From assembly GCA_022605955.1 (NCBI GenBank), contig JAKCOZ010000011.1, positions 2,662,537 through 2,726,536 of the forward strand: a DNA stretch of 64,000 nt. Direction: 5' to 3'. Under the pieces are notes generated by a model. That model did not search any database and was not told where the DNA came from. It saw nothing but the letters and a program-made list of their open reading frames with translations. The position numbers and the translations under genes are program-made. The DNA is from Rallus limicola. Taxonomy: Eukaryota; Chordata; Aves; Gruiformes; Rallidae. Positions 59,780-64,000 of the stretch are shown here, one piece after another. The first letter of the stretch is position 1. Each line of letters begins with the position of its first letter.

Positions 59780-62700
59780 ACATGACTAGACAAGACCATG
59801 GACAGCCTGCTCTTAGCTGAGACTACTTTGAGCTGGTGTTTTGGGTGGACACCTTCAGAAATCCTTCCCAACCTCATCAAACCTGTGATTGATTCTCTTT
59901 TGGCTTCAAAGCTACACCAGAAAACCTGTAATCTGGTGGTTGGATGGAGGTTTTGTAGCTGACATAAATTACGAAAAAACCATTACTGTAGCCAGGATAT
60001 CCTAACTATTGTATTTGTGCAAGTCATAATTTATAGGGAAAGCTGGTATTTCTTGTCTTGATCCCAAAGCAAATGGGGAAAACTAGAACTAGAGTTTCCT
60101 CTACAAAAAGCTTTGTAAACCTTTTGGTCTCTTGACAGTATAAAAGTTTTTCCTTAATATGTTACAAGCTCATTAACTGATTGTAACCTTCTGAAGAAAC
60201 TCCTTTATATTTCATTTGTCTTTCTTACACCCCAGCACCTTGAAAACCATCAAGAACTCTCAATCCACAGTACTGTAACTAACTCCTTTTCTATTAACAT
60301 TTTTCTCCTTTAATCATATGCAATAAAGAGTTTTACTTTCCCTTGGCAACTTTTAAGCTGTATAGATGTAATCATTATAGTGAGTGATGACATCAAGCCA
60401 GGGTGACATGGTGCAATTGATTTTTACTAAATAATTATATGATGAGCTGGAAGAAGGAGTTTTATTAGTCTTAACTCAGCAAGGATTGATTGGGGAAAAG
60501 AAAATGACCAATCAGTATATCAGGTTTCTGCGGGTATAAGAAAATAAGTGACAGCTGCAGAAAAGTCTATAAATCACAGAAAAAATTATGATAAAAATAA
60601 GAGCAATGAACTGCCCTTTAAAATTTCTCTGGGTGGCACAGAAGAGTCTAACAGACCTTAGTCATTTATCTCCATTATGCTTGGGATCCTCTGAGAATAG
60701 CAAGGTTGACGAATGATGCCATTACATTTTTTTATTATTTTTAAATGGAGAGAAGATAAGGAGTGTTGGATAAGTATTACTTCCAAGTCATTAGAGGGTC
60801 GGGTTTTCAAAAGAGATACCTGATTTAGCCAATAAAATAAATAAAGTATATTTTGCTTTAGCCCTCTGTAGGTAATATATTCAAAAATCACTGTTTTGAG
60901 ACAAATCTGCTTGTTTGCAATTAATTTTCCATTTCTAAAGCAAAAAAGAAATCATAAATTGGGAAATATGTTTTATTAATGCTGTGGATATTTCTGTTTC
61001 TTATTGACCTGACTACACTCAGGAATTTGATGGGAACAACAATGACTTACCTAAAATGCATCTATACTCGAACTGGAGCATAACAGCAGTGTAAGTCCTT
61101 TAAAGGGACAAATCTTTGCCCCTGCCAAGAAGACACCACAGTTTTGGCAAGGTGTGAAGTTGTGAAGGAAAAAGCAGTGACCAGCTGAAGGGAAGTAGGG
61201 ATGATTTAATATATTCTGATCATTTGATTCAAAGGAGGGATATCAACAGCTAGTGCCAGCCTTTTGATTCCAGGGTATATTTGTTCCTGCTACTGTTGGA
61301 TGTGTTCCTGATCACGGAGACAGATATTACCCTTTTTGCCAGATGCTGTCTTGATAGTATGAGATGGGGTGGTCTTACAAACTCTGAGCTAGTCAAGGGA
61401 GTTCTGGTGTCTGAACTCTGGACGACCTGATGTTGGAGGTCAAGAACCTGCATCTGCTCTGCACCTTCTTACATGAGATACCGATCAGATTAATCACCTA
61501 GGCTTTGGCTTCCTCCACATTGAGATATTAGGTAGCCCTTGAAAACCTGCCTCTAGTTACAGAGATTCTTATCAACACTGGTAATGGGCCCTCTGGGTGT
61601 ACTTTGTGACCAAGCAGACCACGTCTGATATTACATGTAAGCTGCTGTTCTGCTTTCAGACCTCTGGAAGCTTTTCCTCAAACTACTTGTTGGAAAGAAA
61701 TGGGCTCGAGATCACTCAAAGTATATCTACTGGTTGTTAGAAGTCTTTTTCTTTGTCATGTCAGTCTTCCATTGCAAGGCTTCTGAAAGAGCTGGTGAAG
61801 ATCTTTCTTCCTGTAATAAGCATTCATTTCTCAGTGTTAATACATTTTGTTAACATCTTCAAGAAACAACCTGGTTATCATGTAGGTCTAGAATGGAAAG
61901 GATGTTCATGTCCTACTTAGAGATTTGACCGTATACTGTATCCTTGAGGAAAAAAGTTATTTCCTGAATCTACCCTAAATTCTCTCCCTAAATTGGCAAG
62001 TTTTGCACAGAGTAACTTTAAGACTTCTTGCAGAGCAGTTGTAGGTAATAAGCATTGCCCTGCCCAGATTATCCAGCTGCTTTCCAGATGGGCAGCTGAT
62101 GTTCTGTAGGAATAATTCCTTCTTCCAGTAGTGAAGATTTAGACAAACCTGATTCACTGGCTTGATTTGGAATTAAAGCACAGTCATAAGTATTTCTTAA
62201 AAATTGAGCTTGACACAGGTGAAAATAATATCTTACTCTGATAAAATTCTTTGTAGAGAATTTTTACAGGAAATCTGATCCTGAAATGCATCCATTAGTG
62301 CTAATAAATACTGCATTAGTCCATCCAATCCATAATGTCAAGGGGTTTATTCATTTTTATGTGAAAATGTAACAAAGAGAATGGTCATTCAGCGTACTTC
62401 CAGATCTCAGTGTTCGTACGATGTGTGATCACACTTTGAAATAGTTACTGGTTTTGAGGGGTGTTTAACAAATGCGTTCAGATTAACTCCTATGTAACTA
62501 CCTGGAACCTTGTAAACAAGGTGAATGACTTGAAGCCTGTGGAGATTATTTGTGGCTTTAGCTGTATTAATACACACTTAGAACAAGTTCCATGACTTCA
62601 GTGGAACCATTCTGGTGCGCTGATGATCAGAGGTTGGTTCATTGTCTCAGCAGAAAAATTTTATTGAGTCTTATGTGCATCCAGTATAGCTAGAATCAGT

Positions 62701-63923
62701 GGCAGCAATGTTGTCAATCCCTTGTGAGAATGGCTTTTGATTTATCAGTACGTAATATCTTCCAGTGTATATATATAGTATCTTTATTAAATTAATTATT
62801 TGTATTTTCTCATTCTTAGTTGAAGCCTAATGTGTATATCTGTGGGGTTATGTTAACAGAGAGAGAATGAATGTCATGATAGACAACATAAGAACGACAT
62901 ATCAGAGAAGAAAGGCAAGCTAATTACAGGTGACATTGTAGAATTTTTAGATAGCCAACCAGAGATCATTTTTTATTTAGTAGACTTTTCTTCAGACAAA
63001 GATAAGGTTGTTAAGCTCAATCATCCTACCACAGTTCTTTATTAAATTAAATTTCTTGCCTTGTTTGCTACTCACTGAGTTAGTGACTCTCAAGAAGTAA
63101 GACGTGCCAGTGGGTTTTAAAAAAATCAGTGACGGACCCTTAAAGTAATTTTACACGTGTGAAGTACGTTAAAATTAAAATATCAGCAGTGGCAATTGAT
63201 TATGTCTATACACATGGAATTGATTTTATTTTCCTATCTGGTAGTCTTTGTGGCATAGACAACATATTAGTTACGTATAGTGGGAGATTTAGGTCCAAAT
63301 TGATTAAAGTAACAAGTGTAAATAAATCATGTTGTAGCTTAGATGAGTGATAACGTTAAAACTACATTTTGGGATAATACTTAAAATACCTGTTCAGTCT
63401 TCTTCACAGCTAGTGAATGGTTTAACAGTGCAAGTCAACCCTCAAGAGCTTGGTTGGGCTGTTCTTATCACACAGCCTGACCTCCTTAGCTTTAACTCTC
63501 TAATTCCATCACTAACCTGGGATGGCTCTTTGTACTTTGGCATATCTGGGGGAAATGTATATTCTTGATGTGAATATCACAGGAAAGGAATGTGGCTTTA
63601 GGTGCCTTGTTCCAGTGAGAAATGTGTTTAATTATGTGAAAGTTGCCTTATTTTCCATCTGGATTTTTACATATCTGCTTTCAATAGCTCTACCCAGTTA
63701 AACAGCTTTGGCAAGACTGAAGACCCTTATTTCTCATCTTACTTCTTGTGCATATTAGTAAATCAGAGTCTGTTTTCCTCATAACCTTCTCTTAAATAAA
63801 TTAAGATGACCACTTCCCTATTACTGCGTAATAGTGGCATGTGCATATGCTCAGTAATCTTGTTTATCTTCTCACTCAAAGCACTGTACGCAGGAGCTCC
63901 TGCAAAACTCATACTCTTGAAAT

Positions 63924-64000
63924 GTATCACAGGGGTTGGAAGGGGCATCCAGAGATCATCAGGTCCAACCCCCTGCCAAAGCAGGGTCCCTAGGACAGGG
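63924..64000 (-). mobile_element. CR1 LINE 3' end, continuing past the window
   Basis: GTATCACAGGGGTTGGAAGG, then GAGATCATCAGGTCCAACCC and GCAGGGTCCCTAGGACAGGG. This is the reverse of the terminal part of the copy at 56588. Confidence 0.9.

Larger units (their letters stand above)
46293..64000 (+). other. MSRA: MSRA intron downstream of the GHTEAV exon (partial)
   Basis: The intron runs past the window end. It carries about 13 CR1 pieces. Unique stretches over 300 bp are 46293-47080, 47815-49325, 50055-51960, 52500-53780, 54010-54700, 55245-56585, 56690-57095, 57415-57850, 58480-59360 and 59785-63920. The last is the longest repeat-poor stretch here. I saw no further MSRA exon or other gene in it. 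Confidence 0.85.

Noticed and set aside
46293..64000. Next MSRA exon (GNDHGTQYRS-type segment)
   Set aside because: Read by eye for a GG-AC-CAGTA-CG pattern with splice signals; none found, so the exon is assumed to lie beyond the window.
1..64000. tRNA, rRNA or known small-RNA genes
   Set aside because: No A-box/B-box pair with a cloverleaf context and no rRNA segment was noticed; a tRNAscan or Rfam scan was not possible here.

Overview
This is vertebrate nuclear DNA, almost certainly from a bird. Nearly all of it is intron, with no bacterial-style gene density. About 40 fragments of the avian CR1 LINE family are scattered through it, all showing the CR1 3' end (an A/G-rich 3' UTR finishing in ATTCTATG-type octamers). 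Adding up the CR1 intervals listed here gives about 14 kb of 64 kb, or roughly 22%. That is high for most birds and resembles CR1-expanded lineages such as woodpeckers and relatives; the species assignment is inference only.

The only host gene recognised is MSRA (peptide methionine sulfoxide reductase A), read on the + strand through two internal exons. Exon A (4600-4719) carries the GCFWG active-site motif. Exon B (46188-46292) carries the GHTEAV and WENHDPTQ segments. Both are phase 1 at each end, join in frame (TGT TCA G|GT AAA), and are separated by an intron of 41,468 bp. The exon before A and the exon after B (with the GNDHGTQYRS-type segment) were not found, so the flanking introns exceed 4.6 kb and 17.7 kb. 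The window therefore holds the catalytic Cys, one active-site Tyr and the active-site Glu, but not the N-terminal targeting region or the C-terminal resolving cysteines.

Layout: 1-4599 upstream intron with three antisense CR1 copies; 4600-4719 exon A; 4720-13.9 kb repeat-rich intron with an inverted CR1 pair, a solo ERV LTR (9209-9657, perfect 5-bp target duplication, four 19-bp U3 repeats) and a CR1-in-CR1 nest (11.4-12.4 kb); 13.9-26 kb sparser; 27.3-28.3 kb an antisense ERV-L-type solo LTR abutting a CR1; 28.8-30.6 kb AT-rich unique DNA with a forkhead-like palindrome; 31.6-37.3 kb several CR1 copies, including three stacked 3' ends; 37.3-46.2 kb mixed; 46188-46292 exon B; 46.3-59.8 kb repeat-rich; 59.8-63.9 kb unique; the last 80 bases enter another CR1.

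No novel protein-coding system was found. The longest open frames are CR1 or LTR sequence. The observations most worth following up are the U3 repeat array of the 9.2-kb LTR, the nested CR1 with a 13-bp target duplication, the inverted CR1 pairs that could form intronic dsRNA, and several AT-rich candidate conserved noncoding blocks.
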